Of a DNA stretch of 64,000 nt, positions 1-12,435 are shown piece by piece. Below the pieces are notes generated by a model. It had not been told where the DNA came from. It did no database searches and saw only the letters and a list, made by a program, of their open reading frames with translations. The DNA lies in contig CM076259.1 in assembly GCA_038380795.1 (NCBI GenBank), forward strand, positions 103,651,739-103,715,738, given 5' to 3'. Positions within the stretch are counted from its first letter, which is position 1; each line of letters begins with the position of its first letter. The translations under genes and the position numbers were made by a program. The stretch is from Pyrocephalus nanus (Eukaryota > Chordata > Aves > Passeriformes > Tyrannidae).

Positions 1-1989
1 ATTTCTTTCTAGTAACAGATGTTACATCAATTCAGGACTTTAACTCCTGTTGAGAGCTGCTTTACTGCATAGTCAGGCTCCTGGAAGACCATTAAACTGT
101 TTCTAAAGAAAGACATGAAAGTCTGGACAATTTGGTGAAGACCGTGGTACAAAATGATGTTGCACTTCACTGCGGAAGGCTCCTTCCCTCCTGAGCAAAG
201 ACCAATGTACTGACCTATAAGGGGACTCGAGTGCAGCACTTTACATCAGAGTTAAATTCACAATTTGGAGTTAGACATTCACCTTCCCCAAGTAATTAAA
301 TGAAGACATCAGCAAGGCCTTCAGCAGAGACAGCACCCTACCTGGAAATATAAAAAGGTGGATGTAAAATTCTCGTGTGTGAAAAGGCAATATTGATTGC
401 AGACTGGATATGAGGGAGCACACGGGCAGTATGTCTGAACAAGTGTGTACATGCCTCACTATTTATGATCATTACAGTTTGAAGGTCAAAGTGTATCTGA
501 GATGTAATTTGCTGCATTGATCTCAAAGCTCTTTCCGTAAAGAGTATTTATATGTACAGAAAACTTTCCCCCACTTGAGTAGGTGTGTCCTGAACAAACA
601 TGACCCACCTTTGAACCCCCATTCCAAGCATGGCAGCTATGTTGAAGCAGGAAATGTGAGATTATTATAACGTCCTAAATGAGTGTGCACTAATTACTCA
701 AATGAAATAAACTATTTTTTATGAACAGAACACAAGTCAATAAACATTTCCATAATGACAGCTTCACATTTCTTTGAAGTCATTATTGCCCCGCACTATG
801 AAGACACTTAGATTTCAGTTTCTCCTCCAGTGGTCACAAAACCAAATCTAACACATTTTTTTTTCTTCCCTCCTATAAATATAGGCTATCCAGTGTGGTA
901 CCTCCAAGGCACACATTTCACTTTTATTAGCTGGGCAGTGTGAGTCATGCTATTAATTGATAGCAGTAGCAACATATCACCAGACTGTCCTTTGCTGCAT
1001 AGCCTATATTTAGAAAGGGAATGAGACTGCTGCTGGGTTATATAATGATGCAGCTATTTATAGATCTCCATTATACCTAGAGAGCACTGTCTTGCCATCT
1101 GAACTGAGAGCAGCCAGGCTGACAGAGGTATGATTACAGACTTGGCATATTCCCTACCTTTCCCCCAGATGCATTTGCAATTTTGTTTACATGCCATTAT
1201 TTCTGTTTACCTCTCCTGCGGTACAAGTACATGTGAAATCTTGTGTTCAGGAAAAAAAAAAAAAAACCTTAACATTTTAGAACCTGTTATTACTTGTGGA
1301 AAGGTAAAACAGTCACAACGAAAAAAATACAGCCCACTATATTTTTATTTACCTTCCTTTCTAGTTGCATGAACTTAGCCAAATGCAGCTGCCTTAAAAA
1401 TACACCCATATTTCTAGTAGCACTGCACTAAAATTCTCAGATTCTGAGGTTTTTCCACTTTTTTTTTCTTTTTTCTTTTTTTTTTTTTTTAAACACTGAT
1501 TTTTGGTGGCTACCTGTGGAAAAAGCAATGAAAAACAGATGACTTATTGTTGGGGCTGAACAAACATAAGGATGGGGGAGGCAAGCATTTGTGTTGGAGG
1601 TAGAAATGTGGTTTCTGCTGTATCTAGCATGTCTCACAACAAAATACTGGTTCAGTCCTCTACAGCAGTTGGTTCAGATAAAATACATTTCCAGACGAGT
1701 AGTTGCAAAGCAGATATTAACAGTTTAAGATGAGCTAAACAAAAAGAGTTCAGGGCACAGTCTCCATGCTTGCACACCTAAGGCATTTCAGATATTGGGT
1801 GTTCATTTGTAAATTGTCTAGAACTGTAATTTTACTTGTAGAATAGTAAATAGACCAGATTGCTGCCCTGGCCTCTTGGTGCCCACAGCATCCCAAAGAG
1901 AAGGCTCAGCCCTGGCTGGAGCTGCTGAAGCAATGCAGTCAGCTCACACTGAAGCACAGAGTCATCCCACAGTAGTGTCCTGGCTGTGG
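1..1989. other. Non-coding stretch with one motif cluster
   Basis: No credible gene. It is AT-rich single-copy-looking DNA with a 15-base A run (1252-1266) and a T/C tract (1459-1490). A possible regulatory cluster at 860-1075 is listed separately. Open frames here are short, overlap in several frames and show no splice or family support. Confidence 0.6.
860..1075. promoter_or_regulatory. Candidate regulatory cluster (MEF2-like and AP-1-like motifs)
   Basis: Two sequences fit the MEF2 consensus YTAWWWWTAR exactly: CTATATTTAG at 1004-1013 and CTATTTATAG at 1054-1063. A near match lies at 876-885. An AP-1 site TGAGTCA is at 941-947. TAAATATAGGCTAT (876-889) is repeated as its perfect reverse complement at 999-1012. 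MEF2 factors bind such A/T cores in muscle and neuronal enhancers. In AT-rich DNA single matches are common; the clustering and the 14-bp inverted repeat are what make this worth listing. Function is inferred only. Confidence 0.2.
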
Positions 1990-2502
1990 GAAAGAAAAAA
2001 GCTTTGCAGCTGGTACAAAACTGGGAGGAGTGTCTGGTGCACCAGAAGGTCATGCTGAAATCCAGAGAGACCTCAACAGGTGGGAGAAATGGGCTGTCAG
2101 GAACCTCAAGAAGTTTAATCAGGGAAAGTGTCAAGTCCTGCCTCTGGGGGAGGAACAACCAGTATATGCCAGGGGCCATCTGGCTCAAAAGCATTTTTGC
2201 AGAGAAGGATGAGGGAGTCCTGGTGGACACCAGGTTTGTCAGGAGCCAGCAATTCGCCCTACCTACAAAAAATGCCAACAAACCATGGGCTGCAAGAGGC
2301 AGAGTGTCACCTGCAGGTCCAGGAAAGTGACTCTGCCCTAGTGAGACATATCTGGACTGATGGGGATTGAATCTGACCATTTCTGGAGGTGTCCTTGCAC
2401 CTCAGTCTGCATGAAGGACTGGGAAGGCTGTTCCTCAACTGCAGAATCACTACCTTGATCTTTAAGGTCCCTTCCAACACAAGCCTGTCTATGTTCTATA
2501 CC
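1990..2502 (+). mobile_element. CR1 LINE fragment, sense strand, 3' portion
   Basis: A decayed non-LTR retrotransposon of the CR1 family. Translated in broken plus frames, 2030-2330 keeps the CR1 ORF2 C-terminal pattern: a QRDLNRWEKWA-like stretch, then a KFNQGKCQVLPLG-like stretch, then FAEKDEGVLVDTRF. These match the conserved region downstream of the reverse-transcriptase core. The 3' end (about 2455-2502) resembles the CR1 tail, with 'tctttaaggtcccttccaac' then a degraded TCTATG repeat. Part of the 3' region between about 2350 and 2440 does not look like CR1, so an internal deletion or strong decay is likely. The left boundary is approximate. Frameshifts and stops make it non-functional. 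Confidence 0.85.
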
Positions 2503-3042
2503 TGTCCAACAGGATAGTGTTAGCATGGGGCAGTGAGTGCCAGGCACTGCTCTCTGGAGAAATCCATGCCATCAGAGTGGATCCTCTATACAGGGAACAG
2601 ACAGGGTAAGGTATGTCACCAATGGATCTGTGGGACTTAAAGTGTCAAGACCAGAGCTACCAAAGGCAGCCTATTTTTCAGTTGCTGTCAAATGCCTGCC
2701 TCCAAGAGGGATGCACACATTCTCTGGAGTTATGGAGCTTCTCTATTAGTAAAGCAGGCAGATGCTTGTCCTGCTGTGTAATAACTCAGCAGTTAAAGCT
2801 CTCCACCAGGCTGTGGGAGATTTGAATTTGTCTCTTTCTCTGCTCCCAGGAATTTATAGCCTTGGGCTGCAAGTAAGGGCTGCTCAGAGCCCTGCTGGTT
2901 GAAGTCCAGTGACACATAAATACTCAGGAGAGACCAGTGACAAGCTGTTGCAATGGCTAAAAGTAATCAGCTCCTAGATGGAGAAGTTAAATGTGTTTTC
3001 TTCCAGCTCCCTGATTTTCCATGCATTTTTTTTCTCTCCCAG

Positions 3043-3090
3043 CCCATGGAGGTTCACGCACCAGAGTGGAACACAGGGAACCCCAGAGCG
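3043..3090 (+). other. Candidate 48-bp internal exon (splice sites both sides)
   Basis: A long pyrimidine tract ending in CTCTCCCAG immediately precedes 3043, and the segment is followed by GTAAGTCC at 3091. Both sites are close to the vertebrate splice consensus. The enclosed 48 bp are open in all three frames. The frame starting at the first base gives 16 complete codons beginning Pro-Met-Glu-Val-His and ending Pro-Arg-Ala. It is in phase with the candidate at 5558-5606. The product is unknown and a non-coding RNA exon is equally possible. Chance pairing of sites in 64 kb cannot be excluded. Confidence 0.3.
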
Positions 3091-5557
3091 GTAAGTCCAG
3101 GTGTGTTTGTGCTGTTGAGTGTAACTGTGCTTGGCAGGGTATGAAGTCCAGCTGCTGCTGTTTAGCTGCTGTGTGCAGGCTGGGTTGTGTGGTGTCAGGA
3201 GTCCTGATGAGGCAAGCAGCGAACACACCGAGGTCTGTGTCTGGCAGCAAGTGTGCTGATGTCTAATAAGATAAGAACATTTCTCTGTCTCCTTTTCTCT
3301 TTTTGGTCTTCCTTTTCTTATCTCCCCCTCTTCTCTCATCAGGGTGTTAAATGTGTCTCTTTTAACTCTATTCAGAGACCCAGTGTTCACAGAGCTGGCA
3401 AAAGTAGGATATCCTTAAAAGGTCTGTCAAAGTTGCTTGAAATTAGCTACTGACTCAACAGGTTTCAGGCAAATATGGACACAGGCACACTCAGTGAAAT
3501 CACATAAACATCAAGAAAACAGGAATAAAAATAATTTCTTGTAGTATCAAAATAGTTAATGTACCTATAGCACTAGTTAACTAGCATTATGACCTAGTAC
3601 CTATGCCTACGAGTTGTGTGTTGCTAGATTTGCAACAGCCCGTGTCACCACAGGCCACTGTTTAGAGCAAGCACAATGGTTCCAGCTTATATCATCATGT
3701 GCTATTCAAAGTGCTTAAAATACTAACCATCAGATATCAGCCTCTTCGTTGCAATTATAAGCAGCTTGTTTCTGCAAATTGAGATAGGTAACGATACAAA
3801 AACTAATGAAATGGCACACATTTTGTTCCTGGCCAGGGTTGCATTTCTCTCAGGCCCCAGGATTTATTAAATTCTCTCCTCCCTTTTTGCCTGTACCTGC
3901 AACGCATGCATAAATACCACAAGAGAATGACAATAATAAGAGGGGCATCGTCAATCTGATGGCCATTAAAACATGGTCACTGACCAAATCCCTTAATATA
4001 CTGACTTACTGCTGTTGGCTTTAAACACACTTTGGGGAGGATTAACTGCAAAGCATGTTAAACCAAGGGCATATCTCTCATCCTCAGCTGCCACAAATGG
4101 GATGTAAGTTTTGCATACAGAAGAAAGGAGAAGGATTTTGACAGCTGGAGATGCTTATCTTTCCTTACCACAGGGAAGGCTGGACAAGACACCGCCTGCC
4201 ACCTATCCAGGCTGACATTATCTACACATCAGCGAAGGTGCTGAATGTCAGTCTGTGATAACTGGGGAGCACTTGCTTCCATATGCAGTGGAGCTTGCCA
4301 CTGCACAACAGCAGCAGATAATGTTTTTTGGAGCGGGGCAGGGGAAGGAAGACACAAAGCATGCATTCAGTATACACATCATCCTCACAGATTATTTTGA
4401 TGACTGTTTATTAAAACATGCAACAATATTACAAAGGTCTATGTTAGCTAGAAATCATTATCCATCATATTTTATTCATCCATTGATATTTAACTTACTC
4501 TAAGCCTCTAGTTATTATATGGAACTTGATTTACTGAGGCGGGTATTGAATAGTAAAAAAACCCACGTTTTCTCACGCAATGACAATAGGTCAAACTGCT
4601 GTGGAAGACAAGAGCTGTTGCTGAAACGTAACAGCTTTTTAATGTCCTGGAAGCAATTCAGGCCAGCCTGTTCTGGAGGTGGCACAAGCCTCAACTGTCG
4701 AGCCACTGCAGAGGGGTTGGTGCCATTTTGTCAACACTTGATGCATCTTTGAGGTCCAGAATGCCTCTCTGTTTGGAGAAGAAGCTTTTCCAGATCCTAT
4801 AGAGAGGCTCCCAGAATATAATAATTTAAAAACTATAATACTCTGTCAGAACATTATTTTGGTGTAATATTACTCCATGAACCACGTTTGCATGTTCTGC
4901 TGTATCTTAACAGTTGTGTCTTCCTGTGGTCTAGGGCACTGCTCATGCTTCTTGGCTGGGGAATCCCTTCACCAGCAAACAATATGTCTTCTCTGTCCTG
5001 GTAGTCTCTTGAAACAAGGATGCTTATGCAGAAAAGAGTTCTCTGTTTTATTTCCTCACTGTGTAACTGTGAATGTCAGACTCAAGAGATGTGAGGCCAG
5101 GTAAGGAGTAATCTCCAAAACTTCCCTTTCTGCTGCAGTATAATGAAACTGGGTAATGACACAGGGTAAGGGCAGGTAAGTAGAAACTGAACTTTCTAGC
5201 TCTGTAACTTACTGTCTGTCAATAACCTGGGGAGAAAAATAGACAGACATCACTTCCAATTACAGGGACTGATGGTGCATTTTGCAACCGCAACTAACTG
5301 TCCCCCTCCTCTGCCAAATGAACAAACAAACTCAAAAAAACCCACCCCAAGCCCCACAGTCCAGGGTCAAAAGCTGGATCCTTTTTCCTGTGGGAGTGGC
5401 CACCACATCCATCTACTGTACAAGCCTTTCTGTCCCAGGGTTGCCCCATTCATGACTGTGCACAGCAATCACTTTGGAGAGTAAAAGCACTTTTACCAGC
5501 CTCACCAAGCATTTAAGGAGACTGGACCTCATTCAGCTGTGTGCCTCCCTTCTGCAG

Positions 5558-5606
5558 AGAGCAACCACTCTGTTCCCATGTGAATGGAGGCACGTAAACT
5601 CCAGAG
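5558..5606 (+). other. Candidate 49-bp internal exon (splice sites both sides)
   Basis: The acceptor is a C/T-rich run ending GCCTCCCTTCTGCAG at 5557, and the donor is CCAGAG|GTGAGT at 5607. Only one of three frames is open, starting at the first base (Arg-Ala-Thr-Thr-Leu) and leaving one base over. That is the phase expected if it follows 3043-3090, and it joins 7378 in frame. No protein family is recognised. It sits only 45 bp upstream of a CR1 fragment. Confidence 0.25.
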
Positions 5607-5650
5607 GTGAGTAGGAATTTGGCTGTGTTACTGTGTTTAAAGTGAAATTC

Positions 5651-5875
5651 AGAGAATCATTTAAGTTGGAAAAGACCTCTAAGATCATTGAGTCCAACCA
5701 TTAACCCAGCACTGCCAAGTCCACCACTAGGCCATGTCTCTATAAACACTACATCTACACATTTTCTGAACACTTCCAAGGATGGTGATTCTACCACATT
5801 GCTGGACAGCCTGTGCTAATGCTTAATCATGCTTTCAGTGTAAAAATTTTTTCTAATTTCAATACAAACATATTG
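5651..5875 (-). mobile_element. CR1 LINE 3' end, antisense
   Basis: It reads as the reverse complement of a CR1 3' terminus. From the left come an AGAATCATTTAAGTTGGAA-type tail, the 'aagacctctaagatcattga' block, 'gtccaacca', and then the region corresponding to the CR1 'ggatggtgattc' and 'cagcctgt' blocks. It fades near 5875. It is only the last ~220 bp, the usual severe 5' truncation, and heavily diverged. Confidence 0.9.
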
Positions 5876-8544
5876 TCAATGCAGTTAATTGACCCAGGAG
5901 ATCTACTGACCAGGCCAAATGTTGGTATCTGTTGTAGGTAAACCCCCTTGACCCTGCTGACTGGACTGAGTAGGGTCAAGGTTCATGTACTTAAATGCAG
6001 CAAATAATTATTGAATTATTCTGGTGCTATGTCCTGTCTCCCTCCAGGAGGCTGAGGTCTTCCCTAAGCTCCACATCACATCAGTCAGCCCTGTTTGGGT
6101 GTTTTGGCTATTCTTGAGTGTCTTAAGTAGCACCAGGATGTCGTGCTGGGGAGATGAACTGGAACCTGATTCCCACTGCTTATAATTAGGATCTGAGCAT
6201 GTTGTTCACATCTTGACACTTCATATACCATGCTTAGCTTTAGGTATCACATCAAGCCGGCAAGATCTCACTGCTAATGCTTCCCACTGGCAAACTCTTG
6301 GAAACTTCTCTCTCAGACTAGGTTTTTGGCTCCTGGGGTCCTCAGCTGGCTGACACGGCACCTGGACCCTAGAAGTCTCTGAACTCCAGGTTTTAGCTTT
6401 GGCTCCCAGAGTTACGGAGTTACAGCAGAAAAAGGGAAAAAAAACCAAACTCCCACTCTTCATGAGAGCAAGGCTTGAAATGTGGGGCAGGCAGAGATGA
6501 ATGGGGCAGTGCAAAAGGTGTGGCAGCAAAGTCTCATTGCTTTACTAAGCAGACCTCTTGGCAGACCTGCTTTTCTTTAATCACTGTTGAGTGTACACTT
6601 GCTGAAATGTCTATAGATGATCCTTCAAATGTATAAACATTTTTTTTTTGTTTAATAGACACATAGCTAGTAAAGCAGTGATTGCTCATTTTTGCTTAAG
6701 TGCTGGCAAGAGCTTAAATAGTTGGGAATAGCTGGTAAAAAGGGTTTGAGGTCAGGATCCTTAGAGATTTTAAAATAGTTCACCAAGTTTTAAACTAGTT
6801 TTAATATGCTGTCTCTCCCTTCCCCTAATTAGTGGGCTTTGTATTTCAGGATCCTGCTGTGCATAAAAGTTGAGCCTTACCTAAAGGAAAATAAAACTGC
6901 CCTTTAGCAGATACATGGCTTTTCAAAGCAAATTGGTTTCACTATATTTGGAAGCCCATATGTGCTGAAAAAAATCCTTTGACTGAAAAGAGTTACTCAA
7001 AGCCCATAAAATAAATGTACAGTAAATGTTCATGAGCTCAAACTAGGGAGCTGTTCAGTTGAACTGCAGGAGACATAACCCAACTGCATAACATTGTTTT
7101 CTCCTTTCCTTCACTTTTTGCTCATTACTATGTAAAGCAGCTGTTATCTAATGGTAGAAACAAGTTGTCTGGCTATATCCCTTCTGAGGTATTTATGAAA
7201 CAGATACAATGCAAATTAAGCAAATTCTGAGGCTTCCCTCAGCGTTTCAGCTAACTAGTTTTAAAGACTCTTGTTATACTGCAGAGCTGATTCATAAGCA
7301 GCATGTCCTTGTGTGGCATCTGGTTTGGGACACTCCTTGGGGACATACCCATACCTCACATTTTTCTTGAATTTTAGGAGACCCAGGAGAGCACAAGGAC
7401 AACCCTGGGCTCCTGACCTTCAGAGAACTGCCAGACAGCTGGACCCTGGTACCACTGATGAGCTCTTGGATCCCTCAATGCGAAAGCATTTCCCAGAGCT
7501 GCAGCTGTGTGGGTGTCTGCTCTTAACGTCTCAGGGATTAGAAGACAGGCAAGGGCTGAGCTACTCTGGGAGTAGGAGAGCTCCCTGAGGGCTGCTTGAA
7601 TTGTCATGCACTGTGCATCACAGCCTGTGGAAAAGCTGCCCTCCCCTCTCAGATAGAGAAGGAGAGCCTTTTATTTGGAAGACAGAGAAATGAAGGAGTG
7701 TGACTTCTCAAGGGAGAATTCCTAATGATAAAATCTTTACAAGGCAGATCAGGACTGCTCCTTTGCAGAGACAAGGAGCTAGCTTGTGAGCCACACCATA
7801 TGACGAGAAGGCAACACACCATTTTTCACCCACATTTTGTCCTGCCTTCAGACTTCTGTACACTGCTCATTGACTGAGAAAGTGAGACACAACACCTTCC
7901 TCCCTGGCTTCTGGGATAATTTATTGCTGATATCAGGGAAAAGTCCCTGCCCTTGCAAGTCCATGTGCCTTTGAATAATTGCCTCAGGTACTGAGACAAC
8001 CTCTCCTCCCTTGCAGTCCAAAGAGGACTTTCTTACCAGCAAGGTACAGCTGAAGCTGTTTGGCTTTCCTTTCTCAGTTCATCTGGAGCTGGTTAGGGAC
8101 AAATGTGGGTGAGCTGACAGCTCTGAGTAGCTCCTGGGAGAAGGAAATCTGAACAAGCTGCAGAGGAGCAATAATATTTTGTCTTTGCAGGATTGCAGTA
8201 GGCAGAGTAAATAAGAATACTGCCCTAGAGGGGTAGTTAAACCTGGGATAGCTGGGGAGGTTTACCTGTCACAACCATCTGCCTCGCCTCTCTCCTGGAA
8301 GCTGCCTCTCCAGCTGAATGATTCATGAACCACCTCAATTTACAGCTTGGCATAGTTGCAGGATTTAAAACAAACGTGCACCAGCTTTGATACATTCAGC
8401 TGTAAGGGCAGCATTGCAGGGATAGATACATCCCAGTCAGGGAGTGCCTGATACAAGCAGGGGTTCTTGTCTCTCCAAGAAGTGTAAGATGGGTCCTGAA
8501 AATTAGAAACCTGTCAGCCTTCCTAGTGCCATCCATGCCAAATA
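5876..8544. other. Non-coding stretch
   Basis: No recognisable gene or repeat apart from the acceptor-led frame at 7378-7526. There is a short T run near 6640. Several open frames of 60-100 codons have no support. Confidence 0.5.
7378..7526 (+). other. Candidate exon with open frame to a stop
   Basis: A T-rich tract ending TTCTTGAATTTTAG at 7377 forms a plausible splice acceptor. If two bases complete a split codon, the frame from 7380 is open for 48 codons to TAA at 7524-7526. That phase matches what the 5558-5606 candidate would supply. The encoded peptide (starting Asp-Pro-Gly-Glu-His) has no family I recognise. No AATAAA is seen close downstream, which weakens a terminal-exon reading. 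Confidence 0.18.
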
Positions 8545-8580
8545 TGGTCTTTTCCAACCTGTGATTCTGTGACCTTTCTC
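8545..8580 (+). mobile_element. Possible CR1 3' tail remnant
   Basis: About 35 bases (ATGGTCTTTTCCAACC followed by TGTGATTCTGTGA) match the terminal block of CR1 on the plus strand. Sequence upstream is not recognisably CR1, so this is either a very short or a very decayed copy. Confidence 0.45.
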
Positions 8581-11500
8581 TAAGATTGAGTATACTCCTA
8601 ATAACTCTGCACTTGAGCTCAAAACAGAAGAGGAATAAAACTACTTATCTGAATCCATTTGCTGCATTTGTGCACTTTTTAAGGATATTCTTCCACCTCT
8701 TCAAATATAGTGTTTTCTCAAAAAGAAATTGGATTGTGGGAAATATTTTTACATTATTTGATTCAAGACTTGTTTCCTCAGCAAGACTTGAATGTCTTTT
8801 CTGTTTCTTTCTGAAATGTTTTAAGATTCTGAATTGCAAATGTATCCAAATATAATACCTCTAACAGTTCTTCACTAACTCAGCCTGCTTTGCATGTCCC
8901 TAGTTTCATACAAGACAGTGCCATGGCTGGTAATCACAGTTATTGAGAGGAATGAACAACCATCCTCATCCCTTTCGTGTTATCTGAGATGATCTTGGAA
9001 TAAATTTTGGCTTTTTCTGGCCTGAAGATCTGTACAGCAGAATCAGGGATGGCATGGATGAGCTGAGTCAAGTTTACATATTCAAAATCTACACTGGGTT
9101 TGATCTGCCAGGTATGCCTTGGGTGGGCATTGCTAAATGAATCTAGTTTTTTCCTTTCTCGTGTATCTAGTGAATAACCTCAAAACTTCAAAGGCATTGT
9201 GGGGGGGCAACCTGTGGGGTTTCCTGGGACTTGGAAATGTCAGCCTGAGGGGTTTCCTGAGATTTGGAGATCAACTAGGCAGTCTCTAATTACACTGAAC
9301 TGAAGAGAGGACAAAAGAGGACTTAAGAACTCCGAAAAAAAAATCAAAAGTAATAAGAGCTTTCTTTGACAAGTTATGAAGATAAAACCAAACAAGCATT
9401 AAACCCCAAAGTATTATAAGTGAATTGCATTTATATCCAGGTGTTGTGAATGATTCAAGGACAGAGTCGCGTCCCATTGCCCTGTTTTCCTTCCTCCTCC
9501 TCCTTCCCCCATTCCCACCTCACTCTGCTCCCCAGACATGCATGCTGTGCCCTCTGCAAGCCAAGTGTGAAATAGCTGCCTTCATTCATGTGTGACCTGC
9601 ATTAGCCCTCCAGGAGCATGAAGGGGAGGGAGTTTTTCCTCCTGATTATTGAATGCACAGGGTCATAGGCAAGACCCACATATAGACAGCAATATTGTCT
9701 CATCTTCTGTGTGTGAGGCCCTCAAGTTCCCTCATACAAGTACTCAGAATTGCACCATCAGGGCCTATGAGCTGCGTGGATCTGCTGCACTCTAGAGAGA
9801 GCTGCATAATTTTACAGTGATGGTAAATGCTTCAAGGCTGGTAGAGCTGGAGCAGAAATTCCCCAGGGGATCACTGATGGCCAGCACCTTGCCCTCTGCA
9901 GCTCATATTCTCCCATAGCTTGTTCAGGATAAAGCAGAAAAGAACAAATCTACATTTTCCCAGTATAAAATAACAGTCTCTGTTTAGTGTCATGTGCATG
10001 TCTGAACCATCTAAAATGTGCCACCTATTTTATTCTCTTATATGTTTCTAATGCACAATTGTAGTGATTGCAAGGGGAAAGTTATTTCCTGCTTAGGAGT
10101 GATTTTTCTAAAAAGAAAGTGGTGGTAGCTCTCCTGTTACCTACTGCTGGTCCCTGGAACACGAGCTTTGCTCATATAAGCCAAATCTTGCAGTGACAGG
10201 GAGCCGAAGCAGCCCAACACCACATGTATGAAACTGAAAAAATAAATGGAAATTGCAGCTTTGCTTTTATCAGCTCACAGACAGCTGGATCTTTTTTGTC
10301 TCGGATAGCAAAAGAGCCCCACCTCTCCCACAATAGATCTGGAGGCTAAGAATAGACACGGCAAGTTCCTCTGATAGGCTTTAGTGGTACCTCTTGAGAA
10401 AGAACAGGCAATCACAGGTCCGTCAAGTTAAGAATCTGAGGAGAGAAAGAGCCCAGGAAGCACAGGACGAGCATATCGACTAACTGCCTTGTTCATCATT
10501 TGTTTAGGTGCCATCTGTTGCTGGAGAGGTTTTGCTTTTCTCTCCCATGCTTGATTGCATCAGCGTGCAATGCTTCCCATGCTAGTTTCTTCCTCTTCTT
10601 CCTCGAAAAAGAAAAGAACAATTAAGTTTAAAGCCATGCTTATCAGGGAGGCAGGGTTGGATTAGTTTACAAAAATAAAATTTCACAGTGCCCTGGAGGC
10701 AGACACGGTGAAGAGGGGAGCACTTCAACAGCAGCATTTGTGCAGTGCTGTGAGCATTTGGAGCGTGTTACTTTGACCTCCTTGATCAGCACAAGCCTTC
10801 TGCAACAGAGCTTGGAGACTGCTGCCACCCCCATCTAGGGCTGCTGACAGGGATGTTACAGCTAGTTTAAATAAGAAGACTAGTAATGGTTCATTCAGCT
10901 GTGGACCACCTAGCTGATAGGAGTTCTGCAATTGGATGAAAAAATGTGGAAAAATTTGTATTGTTAAAAAAAATAGCTGATGCTAATTTTCATAGGACTG
11001 ATTAGGAGCACCCTCACACCTGTGCTGTCGAGAGCAGTGTGTAAAGACCAGCTTGTGGCTCCTGTGAAATAGCAGAGGCTGCTTCATCTTCTTTTTCACC
11101 TGCATAGTGGTGACCACAGTTTTGAATAATAAATGAAATTATAGCTTGGGTCCACAAAAGCAAGGTGAGAATGGCGGTTAGTTTGCTTTTCCATAGGAAC
11201 GTTGCCTAGGAAACATCACCCTGTGGTAGCTGTATGTTAGTAAGGACAGATTAACTTTGTCTGTGAGGAAGCATGACAAGAAAACACTTCTAAAAGGAAG
11301 GGGGTGCAGGGAGACAAAGCCCCATCCTCCAGCCTGTGCTTGCTCTCCTGGCAGTTAAGGCATATCTCTTGCTAACAGCTAGTGCTGCCAAAGGACCTTG
11401 GGATGTTCCTGGCACTCGCTAGCATGCTAATTGCTAAATTTAGGTGATCCAAACTTCTCTTTGCCTTTGGTGCAGCTTGAGAGGTTCATGACACATGGAC

Positions 11501-12218
11501 TATAACTGAGATGGACCTTCTTGTGCCACGGGGGGGGGGGCACAGTGACTGAGAATCTGAGGATGGCACTGACTATGCTCCAAAACACAATACATATAGA
11601 AGTGATCCTCAAAAGAACACTTTTCTGAGACAGACATCATTAAAGAATCAGAGGTGACAGCATCAGATAGCAATGAAGATCCTGTCAATACCAAGATAGG
11701 AAGGGGACAAGAGTATAAAAGCCTTAGGGGAAACAGGACCGCTCTTGAGAGGGAGGGAAGCAAACCCCACTCTTCCAAAGGTACAAGAGCTGTAATTAAA
11801 AGCATACAGAAAACAAAACACAGCATCTTGGAAATATGCTGAAGTTGAGGTGATATTATCAGTAAAGAAGGAGATAAGCCACCTTTTGTTCTTTAACAAA
11901 AGCTGTCAGAAAGCTACCAGGTGAATAAGGAAATAATTTTCAACATGAAAAAACTTAAAAAAAAAAAGAATTTCTACAAAAACCCAGGGAAAACTTGAAC
12001 TAGTGAAAGAAAGACTTCAATACAAGCTGAAAATAACTAGATATCAAAGGTAGCTAAAATCTAGGGGCATGCATAATGACAGGTACGATATTGATTTCCT
12101 GGGAAGACAGGGTCAAGGACAGGTGACTTATAATTTCAGAATAAATACTTTTTTCCATCCAACACTGCAATTACTGTAGCATGTCTGCATCTCCCATAAG
12201 TTTTTAAATCCCAGGACC
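8581..12218. other. Non-coding stretch with minor repeats
   Basis: No gene recognised. Two copies of a 33-bp unit containing GGGGTTTCCTG lie in tandem at 9211-9276. An 11-base G run is at 11530-11540. All open frames are short and unsupported. Confidence 0.5.
9211..9276 (+). repeat. Two-copy 33-bp tandem duplication
   Basis: The unit starting CCTGTGGGGTTTCCTGGGAC at 9211 recurs as CCTGAGGGGTTTCCTGAGAT at 9244, with further similarity (cttggaa / tttggag). It looks like a local slippage duplication of modest age. Confidence 0.6.
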
Positions 12219-12435
12219 TGGGGTTTTTTTTGTTTGTTTTTTTTGTTTGTTTCTTTTTTGTTTTGTTTGTTCGTTTTGTTGGTTGGTTTTGGTTTTGGTG
12301 GGGTTTTTGTGTTTTTGGTGGTTTTTGTGGGTTTTTGTTTGTTTGTTTGTTTTTTGTTTGTTTGTGGTTTTTTTTGGGTTTTTTTGTCTTTTGTTTTGTT
12401 TTGTTTTGTTTTGTTTTGTTTTGTTTTGTTTTGTT
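12219..12435 (+). repeat. 217-bp G/T-only tract with (TTTTG)n end
   Basis: Over 217 bases the plus strand has no A and only three C (12253, 12272, 12388). It is built of T3-8 separated by one to four G. The last 47 bases (12389-12435) are a clean TTTTG pentanucleotide repeat, about nine units. The open frames on both strands (F/V/C/L-rich on plus, K/N/T/Q-rich on minus) are artefacts of this composition. Confidence 0.95.

Larger units (their letters stand above)
2503..5650. other. Non-coding stretch with two exon-like segments
   Basis: Apart from the two exon candidates listed separately, nothing is recognisable. An A/C-rich tract lies around 5321-5365. Open frames up to 138 codons occur here (for example 2974-3390 minus), but they overlap other frames and match no family I know. 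Confidence 0.5.

Noticed and set aside
1832..2380. 182-codon minus-strand open frame
   Set aside because: It is the antisense of a CR1 fragment; CR1 antisense frames are commonly open in birds.
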